A stretch of DNA of 60,714 nucleotides from an uncultured Collinsella sp. (GCA_900541145.1 UQIH01000014.1:1-60714), one strand, 5' to 3'; positions 31,201-39,145 are shown, counted from the first letter of the stretch. Notes: generated from the letters alone by a model not told the origin. Numbers and translations: made by a program.

Positions 31201-31637
31201 AGAACCCGACCAAGAAACAGCTCAAGGCCCTGGTCAAGCAGGCGAAGGAGACTGACACCAAGGGAAAGACGGCCGAGTCCGTCAAGGCCCTGACGGATGC
31301 CATTACCTACGCCGAGGATGTCTTGGGTGATGAGAATGCTTCCGACACCCAGCTCCAGGCGGCTTATGACCAGCTCAAGCTGGCCATCGAGGGCCTTAAG
31401 GATGCCGACTCCGGCAACCAGGGCGGTTCGGGCAACCAGGGTTCCGGCAATGGCTCGAACGGCGGCAGCCAGGCGGGCAAGCCCGCAGGCGACAAGGCCC
31501 AGGGCGGCAAGAAGAACGGTTCGGCGATCCCCGTTACTGGCGATCAAACGGCGGCAACTATCGCGACTGTCGGTGGCCTTGGAGCCATCATCGCTGCGAT
31601 CGGTGCCTTCTTCCACCGTCGCAATAAGGCTGAGTAG
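25224..31637 (+). CDS. Cell-wall-anchored multidomain GH31 glycoside hydrolase
   Basis: A 2137-aa surface enzyme; GTG start with AAGGAG upstream. The signal peptide spans residues 1 to about 36. The GH31 N-terminal and catalytic domains (about 50-850) contain LKTDVAW with likely nucleophile D480 and GDQYGGNW with likely acid/base D531. Next come a fibronectin III domain (about 967-1050), F5/8-type sugar-binding domain (about 1055-1190), a dockerin-like Ca site DLNGNGVYDVYD (about 1240), a cohesin-like domain, a second F5/8-like and an Ig-like domain, FIVAR, a third F5/8, and two FIVAR repeats. The tail is Gly/Ser/Asn-rich, then IPVTG (2102-2106), a hydrophobic helix and RRNKAE: a sortase anchor. 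The substrate is probably a host or dietary glycan with alpha linkages; alpha-N-acetylgalactosaminidase members are similar in build, but this is unproven. Confidence 0.88.
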   Translation: MRRNSIFTKRWVKGSAVLVATAATLVFASPQQAIATPLKGVDSATVSQSASNVVDIDFADGIKGRITFLEDGIFRYNVDPKGEFSEYATPRSKSHTAKIQAQPDTSDTYSKPSATVVDKGDTIEITGGKATVILDKATGKMSIKSGDRVVVSESASLDLDKKGTVQTLAKAKSENFFGGGTQNGRFLHTNQTIAISNTNNWTDGGVASPNPFYWTSDGYGVLRNTFAEGSYDFGSTDASTVTTSHSENEFDAYYFVATNDGASNVATEMLQDYYKVTGNPVLLPEYGFYLGHLNAYNRDGWSTTSGQKKWETKGSKSSSEKGDVKYESGMATGYKLDGTLASETLNGEGPTVDTENMKATDFDRQFSARQVIDDYEDNDMPLGWFLPNDGYGAGYGQNGYYKTGGVNSDGTSSAERLNAVRANVDNLKKFTEYANSKGVSTGLWTQSNLEPDSNSETPWHLLRDFDAEVKTGGITTLKTDVAWVGSGYSFGLNGIKTAYDTVTTGANKRPNIITLDGWAGTQRFGGIWTGDQYGGNWEYIRFHIPTYIGQSLSGNPNIGSDMDGIFGGDPIISARDYQWKTFTPSMLDMDGWGTYRKSPMTHGDPYTGISRFYLKLKAQLMPYIYTSAASAANIDTGNGDTGLPMIRAMLLSDNSEYAASTSTQYQYMFGENFLVAPVYQDTQADDKGNDVRNGIYLPNYGTDDNPTIWIDYFSGKQYRGGQVLNNYDAPLWKLPLFVKANSIVPMYAENNNPEAVTETNTKGTDRSQRIVEFFATEGEGSFTQYEDDGSSIENKTTEDNAYGTIDNISYGDHVSTVFSSKATGGTATFTAAASQGSYSGYDSNRTTTFVANVSAKPASVIAKNGGTALNVTEVDSQEAFDAATPEAGQAVYFYNESPNLNHYGSDADSTEAEKGESFNDTKITTNPKVYVKFAKTDVAAAEQTLELGGFVNADATLAADRLNENLSAPANLAAPEDATTPTSIKLTWGKVDGATSYDLKVDGTVFAVGDAAEFTHTDLAYNSKHTYQIRSRNAEGYSRWSDVLAANSALDPWRNVPEAEKITWEGSIYGSHKADLAFDHEFQTSDGGFHSGGNDLGKALTVDYGRAYKLDKLEYYPRTDAGNGTVTKMRIETSLDGVHWTSQEVDWERSAACKTVTFDGAVAARYVRMTPLASVGNFFSASEIAIYKADGTDGFAVGSNLNKATISDGDFSNMKNYLGLENREPDTSTFDSQIRDHFADLNGNGVYDVYDYSFTMAGLDGGTKQKGKVAGKLAVIPSKTEVDAGDEITVDVYAADAKNVNALGALVNFKSDQFEFVSESISQDGSTAGMENLSREKVQFADGTQTINLAFANRGDGKLYNGTGAVASFKLKAKTAGKVELPSTSWLIGPACDALEFTSDGTVTMPDVPQPTVAEYGQDAFNITMTNDELTTDDGSNVEKLIQQKSYNALFDNDEGDNGFEFLWNWSGNWDSEGKLPSYVKLPTTMTFAFKTPSKLDAVEVVNRDGGNGTVQKIKAVVTFEDGSTQEFAGGEYDSFQARYAFGLSAENKGKKATKVEITPLEASGDQMLTLREINFNYTQGVEAIEGIELGKNQTEFFEGDVTLVDAKATPESAGYPYVTVESSDSSVVSVSAVQAGDSVNYYLRANKAGKATITVASVLDPSKTASYEVEVKAGVDTSALMAALSKAAGYSESVYTKDSYAALTAAVEAAQKLLDGGQGSYSKKDVADATTKIEKAIDGLKMRPVDEKKLINTPENRENVKVTGFSSEADYEGSNAVNALDGDEQTLWHSDYAYKTGMPQHLTVDLGRDYDLTDVTFLPRQDGGTNGDIFEAEVLVSDTADGYEMGTAASMGTFTFDNDGRVLTDRGDWKQMSFGVARGRYVTVKVLHAGGGSVDAYCSMAELKFYGAAVPDPVAKDDLTAAIEKVDAEVAAGDLKASDYTEASWTAFQNALASARAILSDENATQDEVDQALKALEDARDALEKTPVTPVENPTKKQLKALVKQAKETDTKGKTAESVKALTDAITYAEDVLGDENASDTQLQAAYDQLKLAIEGLKDADSGNQGGSGNQGSGNGSNGGSQAGKPAGDKAQGGKKNGSAIPVTGDQTAATIATVGGLGAIIAAIGAFFHRRNKAE

Positions 31638-31658
31638 TCCCAGCGACAACTAAGCAAA

Positions 31659-31700
31659 CGTGCCCGCCGTCCCACCCAAGGACGGTGGGCACGCTTTTTT
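31659..31700 (+). terminator. Terminator of the GH31 gene
   Basis: CGTGCCCGCCGTCC pairs with GGACGGTGGGCACG (one G-T) and is followed by CTTTTTT. Confidence 0.9.
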
Positions 31701-31712
31701 ATTTCAGCTAAC

Positions 31713-31747
31713 GTACGTCATGGCAATCCCCGGTAGGTCGAGGGGTG
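31713..31747 (+). repeat. Direct repeat GTACGTCATGG..., copy 2
   Basis: Matches 24808-24843. It runs straight into the large hairpin at 31747-31828. Confidence 0.8.
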
Positions 31748-31828
31748 CTTTGCGGGCGGGCCAGGCTTTATCTGAACGACTTTGCGAAGCAACCGGAGTG
31801 AAGATAAAGCCTGGCCCGCCCGCGAAGC
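31747..31828. repeat. Large hairpin upstream of purE
   Basis: A perfect 22-bp stem (31752-31773 with 31802-31823, core GGGCCAGGCTTTATC), extended by GCTT/GAAGC, with a 28-nt loop containing TTTGCGAAG. Similar in build to 22784-22871. Confidence 0.85.
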
Positions 31829-31926
31829 GCCACAAAGACCGCAGGGACGGGAGCAGCTATACTACTCTCAGTAGTTAAGGGTCGCGGATTGGCCGCGTCA
31901 CCGCTCTCAACAGGAGGTCTTTGTTT

Positions 31927-32391
31927 ATGGCAGATCAAAAGCCGGTTGTCGGGATCATCATGGGCTCCAAGTCCGATCTGGGCGTTATGGAAGGTTGCAC
32001 CGCCGAGCTCGAGGCGCTTGGTGTGCCCTATGAGCTCGTCATTGCGAGCGCACATCGCACGCCGGCGAAGGTCCACGAGTGGGCTTCGACCGCTGCCGAT
32101 CGCGGTATCAAAGTGATTATCGCCGCCGCCGGCAAGGCCGCTCACCTGGGTGGTGTCGTGGCTGCCTTTACGCCACTGCCGGTTATCGGTGTGCCTATGA
32201 AGACGAGTGACCTGGGCGGTATGGATTCGCTGCTGTCGATGGTGCAGATGCCTTCGGGCGTGCCCGTGGCCTGCGTTGCCATCAACGGCGCCAAGAACGC
32301 CGCCATCTACGCCACGCAGATTCTGGGCGCTTGCGACCCCGAATACCGCAAGGTTATCGAGAAAATGAAGCAGGAGATGGCCGACGCCTAG
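31927..32391 (+). CDS. purE: N5-carboxyaminoimidazole ribonucleotide mutase
   Basis: A 154-aa class I PurE with GIIMGSKSDL, the SAHRTP motif and AAAGKAAHLGGVVA. It converts N5-CAIR to CAIR in purine synthesis. AGGAGG lies nine bases before the ATG at 31927; a TTG two codons earlier is not preferred. No purK is adjacent. It sits between the anchored GH31 enzyme and the sortase and may share a transcript with the latter (35-bp gap). Confidence 0.96.
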   Translation: MADQKPVVGIIMGSKSDLGVMEGCTAELEALGVPYELVIASAHRTPAKVHEWASTAADRGIKVIIAAAGKAAHLGGVVAAFTPLPVIGVPMKTSDLGGMDSLLSMVQMPSGVPVACVAINGAKNAAIYATQILGACDPEYRKVIEKMKQEMADA

Positions 32392-32426
32392 GCGTTCCGC
32401 CGTTACACCGCAGTATAAGGAGAGCC

Positions 32427-33425
32427 ATGTCCGACTATCAGGGAAAACGATTCAAGGCTTCTCAGATTCCCGATCCGTCGAAGCCGGATGCTGCCCATGC
32501 GGCGCAGCAGGGTCGGGCATCCTCTCCTCAGCAGCCACGCGCGCCGCGCCCCGTGACACCGGCGACGCATCGTCGGCAGGACGCGCCGGCCGCATATCGA
32601 CCTTCATCTTATAGCACCGCTAAGAAGCCGCCCCGGTCTTCATCGCATGCCGCGCCGTCGGATTACACCGAGCCGCCGCGCAAAAAGCGCCGCTCCATTA
32701 TTCCCATTCTGCTCATCATCATCGGCATCGGCCTGATTGTTGCCGCCGCTGCCATCTTTATCAATGCTCAGATTGGCTATAAGCAGGCAAGCGATTCGTA
32801 CCAGAAAATCGAAAAGCAATATGTAAGCGATAAGGACGCCAGCGGCGTGCCGATTATCGACTTCGATGCACTTGCCCAGACAAATCCCGAGGTTGTGGGT
32901 TGGATTTACGCGCCGGGAACCAACATCAACTATCCCGTGGTGCAGACCAATAACAACTCCAAATACCTCAACACGCTGTTTGACGGTACGTCCAATGCAT
33001 CGGGTGCGATCTTCTTGGACAGCGACGATACCGCGCCAGGAATGGTTGACCAGCAGACTACGATCTATGGTCACCACATGAACGACGGATCGATGTTCAA
33101 TGTGATCTCGGACACGACCGATCAGGCGACGTTCGACAGCATAGAGTACGTGTATTACATCACGCGCGACGCCACCTATAAACTGCGACCACTGGCGACC
33201 AAAGTTGTCGAGGACACGTATGCCAAGGCGCGCACGCCCAATTTTGAGGGCGGTGACGGGCTCAAGAACTACCTGTCCGAGATGCTCGACGGTGCCTCTG
33301 CCGTGGCGAGCGATGCCACCGATCGTGCCGCTTCGGCAACCAAGGTCGTGACGCTTGTGACCTGTCGTTCGTTATCGCTGAGCAACACGCGTGCTGTCAT
33401 GGTGCTCACGCCGGTCGAGGAATAA
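32427..33425 (+). CDS. Class B sortase
   Basis: A 332-aa membrane transpeptidase. A long Pro/Ser/Ala-rich cytoplasmic N-terminus (1-90) is followed by one membrane helix (IIPILLIIIGIGLIVAAAAI). The catalytic domain has VGWIYAPGTNINYPVVQ, TTIYGHHM (catalytic His), TLVTC with C313, and R322 in SNTRAVMV. It cuts an LPXTG-like signal and attaches the protein to peptidoglycan or builds a polymer. The IPVTG-ending GH31 protein is the obvious nearby candidate substrate, though housekeeping anchoring is usually class A or E. AAGGAG precedes the ATG; the longer frame overlaps purE. Confidence 0.92.
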   Translation: MSDYQGKRFKASQIPDPSKPDAAHAAQQGRASSPQQPRAPRPVTPATHRRQDAPAAYRPSSYSTAKKPPRSSSHAAPSDYTEPPRKKRRSIIPILLIIIGIGLIVAAAAIFINAQIGYKQASDSYQKIEKQYVSDKDASGVPIIDFDALAQTNPEVVGWIYAPGTNINYPVVQTNNNSKYLNTLFDGTSNASGAIFLDSDDTAPGMVDQQTTIYGHHMNDGSMFNVISDTTDQATFDSIEYVYYITRDATYKLRPLATKVVEDTYAKARTPNFEGGDGLKNYLSEMLDGASAVASDATDRAASATKVVTLVTCRSLSLSNTRAVMVLTPVEE

Positions 33426-33488
33426 GTTGTTCGAGAGTAGCTAAAAAGCCCCGTTCCAAATTGGCTACTCGACGACGGTAAGGGAGAA

Positions 33489-33908
33489 ATGATGCTAGAG
33501 AATGGCAAAACGATGCCTTCGGTTGATGCTTGGCTGCGCGAGGCCAAGGCCGATGCTTCGGCGGCAGGCTGTGGGATGTATCTGACGCATAACGGTGTGG
33601 TGCGCGCGACGCCCAAGGCCGAGGCGCGCGGTGTCGAGACCGATGGCGTGGCGCCGGGCCACAAGGTGGGCGGCATGGTGTTCGGCTACGACGCCAGCAA
33701 GGTGCAGGCTGCTATCGAGGCCACGCGCGCGATGCCGGGTATCGGCTATGTGCGCGTGTGGCTGGCAAGCGGCGAGCTTGCCGTAGGTGACGACATCATG
33801 CTCGTGCTCATTGGCGGGGACATTCGCCCGCACGTGGTCGATGCGCTGCAGGCGCTCGTTGGCACCATCAAAAATGAGTGTGTGAGTGAGGTTGAGCGCG
33901 AGGCGTAG
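33489..33908 (+). CDS. MoaE-like protein (molybdopterin synthase large-subunit family)
   Basis: A 139-aa protein resembling MoaE in its HNGVVR start of the core, GYVRVWLASGELAVGDDIMLVLIGGDIRP and the final Lys-Glu region. MoaE with MoaD inserts sulfur into precursor Z. Here no other moa gene is nearby and the usual C-terminal PIWKKE is not seen, so the role may be divergent. GGGAG precedes the ATG. The assignment is from partial similarity only. Confidence 0.55.
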   Translation: MMLENGKTMPSVDAWLREAKADASAAGCGMYLTHNGVVRATPKAEARGVETDGVAPGHKVGGMVFGYDASKVQAAIEATRAMPGIGYVRVWLASGELAVGDDIMLVLIGGDIRPHVVDALQALVGTIKNECVSEVEREA

Positions 33909-33938
33909 AGGTTTGCGTCGATAGAAGGCTCGTTTATA

Positions 33939-33977
33939 AAAATGCCCGCCGGTACGTGTGATACCGGCGGGCATTTT
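33939..33977. terminator. Bidirectional terminator
   Basis: A perfect 16-bp stem (AAAATGCCCGCCGGTA with its complement) lies between the convergent MoaE-like and membrane-protein genes. Confidence 0.88.
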
Positions 33978-33998
33978 GCGTTTTGGGCGCGGTGAGCG

Positions 33999-35228
33999 CT
34001 ACACGCGCGTTGCATCCTTGGGGCTCATGGTCATGCTCTGGAAGCGATTCTCCATAAAGTCATTATCGAAGTACTTGCCGTAGAACTGCGCAACGGGAAT
34101 ATCCGGTTCCGTGCCGTTGACGCGCTGATACCAATAATCGAGCGACTGCAGCGTCATAACGCCATCGACCAGCATAATGATGGTGAAGATGACAGTAGCC
34201 GAGTAGCGACTCTTCCACGGAATCATGTTGATGAGCTTGAGTAGCCTCGGCAGCAGCAGCTTGATCCAGATGAGGCCACCCAGGCCCCACAGGCAGGCGA
34301 AGCCCGTGCAGGTACGTCCGCCGGTAAGGACGGCGAGCGGATCGGGCATGCCAAAGAGCTTCATATGTGAGTAGCTCCACGAGACCACTCCAAACGAGGT
34401 CTGCATAAACCAGCCCACGAACACCTCAAAGCTCGCGCCGAGCAGCGCGCTCACCAAAAAGATAATGATGGGGTTCTTTTTGTAGAAGCGGTTGAGCACC
34501 ATGGTCATGAGTACGGCGCCAAATCCATAGATGGGGCTGAAGGGGCCAAACAGCATGCCGGCGCGGTTCTGGTAGACGCCAGGGTCGTCGACCGTCATGT
34601 GCCAGATGTCCTCGGCGATCAGGCCGAGTATGCAGCAGACAAAGAATACCCAGAACAGGTTGAAGTAGTTGAGCTTGATGTAGCCTTCGCCGGTTTCATC
34701 GCGCCCGAGCATGCCCTCGGCGGCGGCGTCGCGATCGAGCATTTCCTGCAGGCGGCGCTGCAGCTCGCGCTCCTGGCGCAGCGTGGGGTCGACGGTGGTC
34801 GAAAGCGCGACGAGGATGCCGAGCTGGATGGCAGGGCGCAGCAAGAAAGGCCCGATACCCTGGAGCATCACGTCAACCAAAAGCTCGACGACGGTCAATG
34901 CGATAAGGATATAGGACAGACGGGCGGCATTGCGGCGCTGGTTCTTGATGAGGTCCAGGCCAAAGATGATCAAGATGACGGCACTGGCAGCCGAGAGCAT
35001 GATGCCGGCGACAATCAGTCCGACCGCGACGAGCGTGTTGTCGCCGAGCTTGGCGGCGGCGTTGCCGTTGATGAGTGCGGTGATGACCTGCCACATAAAG
35101 GCGCCGACCGACGGGAGCGTACCCACGCCGGACAGGATGCACAGGACGGCGTACACCTTAATGATGAGGGGGATCTTCTTGACCTCCGTGGCGCTGGGGA
35201 CGCTGGGGTCGAGTTCGTTTCGATCCAT
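33999..35228 (-). CDS. Putative ABC transporter permease-like membrane protein (PF06541 type)
   Basis: A 409-aa protein with about nine hydrophobic segments. The N-terminal half has four; a charged cytoplasmic loop with LRQERELQRRLQEMLDRD follows. The C-terminal half contains GLIAEDIW, NRAGMLFGPFSPIYGFGAVL and the motif typical of the putative ABC-transporter type IV family. No ATPase is adjacent, so the family name should not be taken as a function. The start is set at 35228, where AGAAAGG precedes the ATG. Confidence 0.75.
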   Translation of the reverse strand: MDRNELDPSVPSATEVKKIPLIIKVYAVLCILSGVGTLPSVGAFMWQVITALINGNAAAKLGDNTLVAVGLIVAGIMLSAASAVILIIFGLDLIKNQRRNAARLSYILIALTVVELLVDVMLQGIGPFLLRPAIQLGILVALSTTVDPTLRQERELQRRLQEMLDRDAAAEGMLGRDETGEGYIKLNYFNLFWVFFVCCILGLIAEDIWHMTVDDPGVYQNRAGMLFGPFSPIYGFGAVLMTMVLNRFYKKNPIIIFLVSALLGASFEVFVGWFMQTSFGVVSWSYSHMKLFGMPDPLAVLTGGRTCTGFACLWGLGGLIWIKLLLPRLLKLINMIPWKSRYSATVIFTIIMLVDGVMTLQSLDYWYQRVNGTEPDIPVAQFYGKYFDNDFMENRFQSMTMSPKDATRV

Positions 35229-35475
35229 ACATAACCTTTCTCGTTTTGCTGTAGGTACAAGGATACGCCGCCGACCTGCCAAAAGACAGGACGAACGTCC
35301 CAATTGCAACAATGCAAGCCCCAACGGCGGACGAGACGCGTCGCGACGGAAGCATGCGGGATCGTCGACCCCGAGGAGGTTGCCCAATAAAATGTTTGGC
35401 TGCAAAACGGATTATAAGCTCGGTGGGCTTTTAAAAAGCGCTGTTCATGCGCGGGAGTGCTTGTCTTGCCGTGCG

Positions 35476-35481
35476 TATAAT
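35476..35481 (+). promoter_or_regulatory. Predicted -10 element of purF
   Basis: A perfect TATAAT, preceded by TGCG, 42 bp before the purF start. No good -35 is visible at normal distance. Confidence 0.4.
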
Positions 35482-35522
35482 AGGGCAGGTAACGCCAAAT
35501 AACGAGGCTCTGAGGGGATGCC

Positions 35523-37193
35523 ATGTCTCAAGAAACCATCCGCGCGGTCGAGCGTGCCGCGGGACAGGTGAAGACCATGTCGACGTATGATCCGGACTCC
35601 GACCAGCTGCATGAGGAATGCGGCATTTTTGGTGTGTGGGCACCCGATCGCGATGTGGCTCGACTGACGTACTTTGGTCTGCGCGCGCTGCAGCATCGCG
35701 GCCAGGAATCGGCGGGAATCGCCGTGGGTGATGGCGGCACGGTTATGGTTCGCAAAGACCTGGGACTGCTCGATCGCGTGTTCTCCAACGCCGACTTGTC
35801 GACGCTCTCCGGCCAGCTGGCCGTGGGCCACGTGCGCTATGGCACTGCCGGTGCCAAGAGCTGGGAAGCCTCGCAGCCGCATCTTTCTACCATCAACAGC
35901 GTCATTATCGCGCTCGCGCACAACGGTACCCTCGTCAACACCGACGAGCTGCGCCGCCAGCTGATCGAGCTGGGCGTGCCGTTCCTTTCCAATTCGGATT
36001 CCGAGGTCGCGACTAAGCTTATCGGCTACTTTACTCAGCGTACAGGCCATCTGCGCGAGGGCATTCGCAAGACCATGGAGCTCGTGCGCGGCGGCTACGC
36101 CATGACGCTCATCAACGAGCAGGCGCTCTACGCATTCCGCGATCCGCACGGCATTCGCCCGCTCGTGCTGGGCAAGCTGGTGGATGAGGGCCTGGACCAG
36201 GCCGATGCCGCATCCGTTTCGCAGCTGCCGTCGCAGGACGGCGCCGCGACGGTCGACGCCACCACCCATGTCACGCGCGCCGGCGGCTGGGTCGTTGCCT
36301 CCGAGACCTGCGCGCTCGATATCGTGGGCGCCGAGTACGTCCGCGACGTCCGTCCCGGTGAGATTTTGCGCATCAGCGCCGAGGGCCTTGTGTCCGAGCA
36401 GGGCGTGCCTGCCGCCGAAGAGCCTGCTAACTGCATTTTTGAGCAGGTCTACTTTGCTCGCCCCGATTCCATCATGAACGGCAAGAGCGTCTACGCCTGC
36501 CGTTATGACATGGGTCGTCAGCTGGCACATGAGGAGCCCGTCGAGGCCGACCTGGTCATCGGCGTGCCCGACTCCGGCCTGCCGCCCGCGGAGGGCTATT
36601 CGCACGAGAGTGGCATTCCCTTTGGCGAGGGCCTCATCAAGAACCGCTATGTGGGCCGTACGTTTATCGAGCCTACGCAGGAGCTGCGTGCCATGGGCGT
36701 GCGTATGAAGCTCAACCCGCTGCGTGACAACATCGAGGGCAAGCGCCTGGTCGTCATCGACGACTCCATCGTGCGCGGCACCACCATGGTGCAGCTCGTC
36801 AAGATGCTACGCAACGCTGGCGCCAAGGAGATTCATATCCGCATCAACTCGCCCGAGGTCATCTGGCCGTGCTTCTACGGCATCGATACCGACGTGCAGT
36901 CGCAGCTTATCAGCGCCAACAAGACGGTCGATGAGATTTGTGAGTATATCGGCGCCGATTCGCTGGCCTTCCTTTCGGTCGAGGGCCTGCTTAAGGTCAT
37001 GCCCAAGGGCGGTTACTGCGATGCGTGCTTTACCGGCCGCTACCCCGTGGCGATTCCCGAGAGCTTTGGCCGCGACAAGTTCATGGAGGGCTTTAAGCCC
37101 CGCAACCTGGACAAGCCGCTGCACTTTGATGACGACGCCGTGGTCGAGAAATACGACGATCGCAGCTGGGAAGAGGAACACGGCGAGGCCTAA
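35523..37193 (+). CDS. purF: Amidophosphoribosyltransferase
   Basis: A 556-aa first enzyme of purine synthesis, transferring glutamine amide nitrogen to PRPP. Residues 1-32 are a propeptide ahead of the nucleophile C33 (EECGIFGV). The PRPP loop is VVIDDSIVRGTT, and the Cys residues near the C-terminus (CFYGID, YCDACF) fit the Fe-S form. It is longer than usual, in part because of an insert of about 30 residues after HGIRPLVLGKL. GAGGGGAT lies upstream. PurM and purN follow, forming a purF-purM-purN group. Confidence 0.97.
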   Translation: MSQETIRAVERAAGQVKTMSTYDPDSDQLHEECGIFGVWAPDRDVARLTYFGLRALQHRGQESAGIAVGDGGTVMVRKDLGLLDRVFSNADLSTLSGQLAVGHVRYGTAGAKSWEASQPHLSTINSVIIALAHNGTLVNTDELRRQLIELGVPFLSNSDSEVATKLIGYFTQRTGHLREGIRKTMELVRGGYAMTLINEQALYAFRDPHGIRPLVLGKLVDEGLDQADAASVSQLPSQDGAATVDATTHVTRAGGWVVASETCALDIVGAEYVRDVRPGEILRISAEGLVSEQGVPAAEEPANCIFEQVYFARPDSIMNGKSVYACRYDMGRQLAHEEPVEADLVIGVPDSGLPPAEGYSHESGIPFGEGLIKNRYVGRTFIEPTQELRAMGVRMKLNPLRDNIEGKRLVVIDDSIVRGTTMVQLVKMLRNAGAKEIHIRINSPEVIWPCFYGIDTDVQSQLISANKTVDEICEYIGADSLAFLSVEGLLKVMPKGGYCDACFTGRYPVAIPESFGRDKFMEGFKPRNLDKPLHFDDDAVVEKYDDRSWEEEHGEA

Positions 37194-37205
37194 AACCTGC
37201 CATGT

Positions 37206-37240
37206 GGGGACAGGTTTATTTTGGTAGGTTTTACCTACTG
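37206..37240. repeat. GGGACAGGTTTATTTTGG repeat with small hairpin
   Basis: The sequence GGGACAGGTTTATTTTGG recurs in the nfnA-pth spacer, once near 49873 and once inverted near 50046. Here it is followed by GTAGGT-TTT-ACCTAC and TGTTTTG, which may serve as a weak terminator of purF. Confidence 0.6.
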
Positions 37241-37350
37241 TTTTGTTGATATGACGGCGCGCGTTGTTATGGCGCGCGCCGAAATGAACGCAACTATGAG
37301 CACCGTTTGGCGCCCGCGCGGCGCCACGGTAGTGGGAGAGGAAGGCTCAG

Positions 37351-38454
37351 ATGAGCGACAGCAAGCATGTGACGTATGAGGATGCCGGCGTCGATACCGC
37401 CGAGGGCGGCCGCGCCGTTGACGCTATTAAGCAGATGGTTAAGGACACCAACCGTCCCGAGGTCATCGGCGGCATCGGTGGCTTTGGTGGCCTGTTCTCG
37501 GCTGCCGCGCTTAAGGATATGGAAGACCCGATTCTGATTAGCGGTACCGACGGCGTGGGCACCAAGCTCGTGCTCGCCCAGATCATGGACCGTCACGAGA
37601 CGGTGGGCCAGGACCTGGTTGCTATGTGCGTCAACGACATTCTGGCTTCGGGCGCCGAGCCGCTGTTCTTCCTGGACTACGTTGCCATCGGCCACATCGA
37701 GGCCGAGCACATGGCAAAGATCATCAAGGGTGTAGCCGACGGCTGTAAGCTCGCGGGCTGCGCGCTCGTGGGCGGTGAGATGGCCGAGCACCCCGGCGTC
37801 ATGGCTCCTGCCGACTACGACCTTGCCGGATTTACCGTGGGCGTCGTCGACCGTCCCAAGATGCTCGACCCCGCGAACGTCCGCCCCGGCGACGTGATCC
37901 TGGGCCTGCCTTCCACTGGCGTGCACTCCAACGGCTACTCGCTCGTGCGCAAGGTCATTGGCGTCGACGGCATTAAGCCGGGCACGCCCGAGGCCGCCGC
38001 TAAGGCCGAGGAGCTGAGCCGTCCGCTCGAGGAACTCGGCGGCGCATCGCTGGCAGACGCCCTGCTGGCTCCCACGCGCATCTACGTCAAGCCGATTCTG
38101 GAGCTGCTGCGCGGCGGCGCCAACGTGCACGCTATCGCCCACATCACTGGCGGCGGTATTACCGAGAACCTCAACCGCGCGCTTGCCGACGACGTCGACG
38201 CCGTGGTCACCCGCAACGGCGCCGAGATGGGTTGGGACGTTCCGCCCGTCATCACCTACGTGTCGCGCCAGGCCGAGCTCGCGCCCAACGAGGCATGCAA
38301 GACCTTCAACATGGGCGTTGGCCTGTGCCTGATCGTCGCCCCCGAGGACGAGGCTGTCGTGACCGAGGCCCTGGTCGCGCTGGGCGAGAAGCCGTTCCGC
38401 GTGGGCGAGTGCGTCGAGGGCTCCGGTAAGGTCGTGTACTCCGATGAGCGCTAA
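37351..38454 (+). CDS. purM: Phosphoribosylformylglycinamidine cyclo-ligase (AIR synthase)
   Basis: A 367-aa ATP-dependent enzyme closing the imidazole ring. It shows VTYEDAGVD, GTDGVGTKL, GDVILGLPSTGVHSNGYSLVR and HITGGGITEN. AGGAAG precedes the ATG. The stop overlaps the purN start by 11 bp, so translation is coupled. Confidence 0.97.
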   Translation: MSDSKHVTYEDAGVDTAEGGRAVDAIKQMVKDTNRPEVIGGIGGFGGLFSAAALKDMEDPILISGTDGVGTKLVLAQIMDRHETVGQDLVAMCVNDILASGAEPLFFLDYVAIGHIEAEHMAKIIKGVADGCKLAGCALVGGEMAEHPGVMAPADYDLAGFTVGVVDRPKMLDPANVRPGDVILGLPSTGVHSNGYSLVRKVIGVDGIKPGTPEAAAKAEELSRPLEELGGASLADALLAPTRIYVKPILELLRGGANVHAIAHITGGGITENLNRALADDVDAVVTRNGAEMGWDVPPVITYVSRQAELAPNEACKTFNMGVGLCLIVAPEDEAVVTEALVALGEKPFRVGECVEGSGKVVYSDER

Positions 38455-39145
38455 CGAGCAGATGGCTGCTGCCGCGAGCCTGGGCTTTGTGCCCTACACC
38501 CGTCCGACCGGCACCGATACGGCCGAGCCGCTCAAGATCGGTGTGCTCATCAGCGGTTCGGGTACCAACCTGCAGGCGCTGATCGATCTGATCGCCGCCG
38601 GCAAGCTCAACGCTTCGATTGAGCTTGTGGTGTCGAGCCGTCCTTCGGCTAAGGGTTTGCAGCGCGCTGAGCGCGCGGGCATCCAGACGCTCACGCTGTC
38701 CAAGGATGTCTACGCCGACCCCATCGCCGCTGACGAGATCATCGCGCACGAGCTTCTCGAGCGCGGCTGCGAGTATGTGGTCATGGCCGGCTACATGCGC
38801 ATGGTGCACACGCCTCTGCTGGCGGCGTTTCCCAACCGCGTGGTCAATCTGCATCCGGCGCTGCTGCCGAGCTTTACCGGTGCGCATGCGATTGACGATG
38901 CCTTTGCGCGCGGCGTCAAGGTGACCGGCGTGACCGTGCACTTTGCCAACGAGATTTACGACAACGGCCCCATCATCGCCCAGCGCGCGCTGGCTGTTGA
39001 GGAGGGCTGGGATGTCGACACGCTCGAGGAGCACATCCATGCGATTGAGCATGTGCTGTATCCCGAGGTCGTGCAGATGCTCGCCGACGGCCGCGTCCAC
39101 GTGCTGGAGAGCGGCAAGGTCGCAATTGACGCGCCTCGCGGCTAG
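38444..39145 (+). CDS. purN: Phosphoribosylglycinamide formyltransferase
   Basis: A 233-aa enzyme using 10-formyl-THF to formylate GAR. It shows IGVLISGSGTNLQALID, AGYMRMV, the catalytic NLHPALLPSFTGAHAI and GVTVHFANEIYDNGPII. An N-terminal extension of about 30 residues precedes the core. The start overlaps the purM end (ATGAGCGCTAA). Confidence 0.97.
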   Translation: MSANEQMAAAASLGFVPYTRPTGTDTAEPLKIGVLISGSGTNLQALIDLIAAGKLNASIELVVSSRPSAKGLQRAERAGIQTLTLSKDVYADPIAADEIIAHELLERGCEYVVMAGYMRMVHTPLLAAFPNRVVNLHPALLPSFTGAHAIDDAFARGVKVTGVTVHFANEIYDNGPIIAQRALAVEEGWDVDTLEEHIHAIEHVLYPEVVQMLADGRVHVLESGKVAIDAPRG

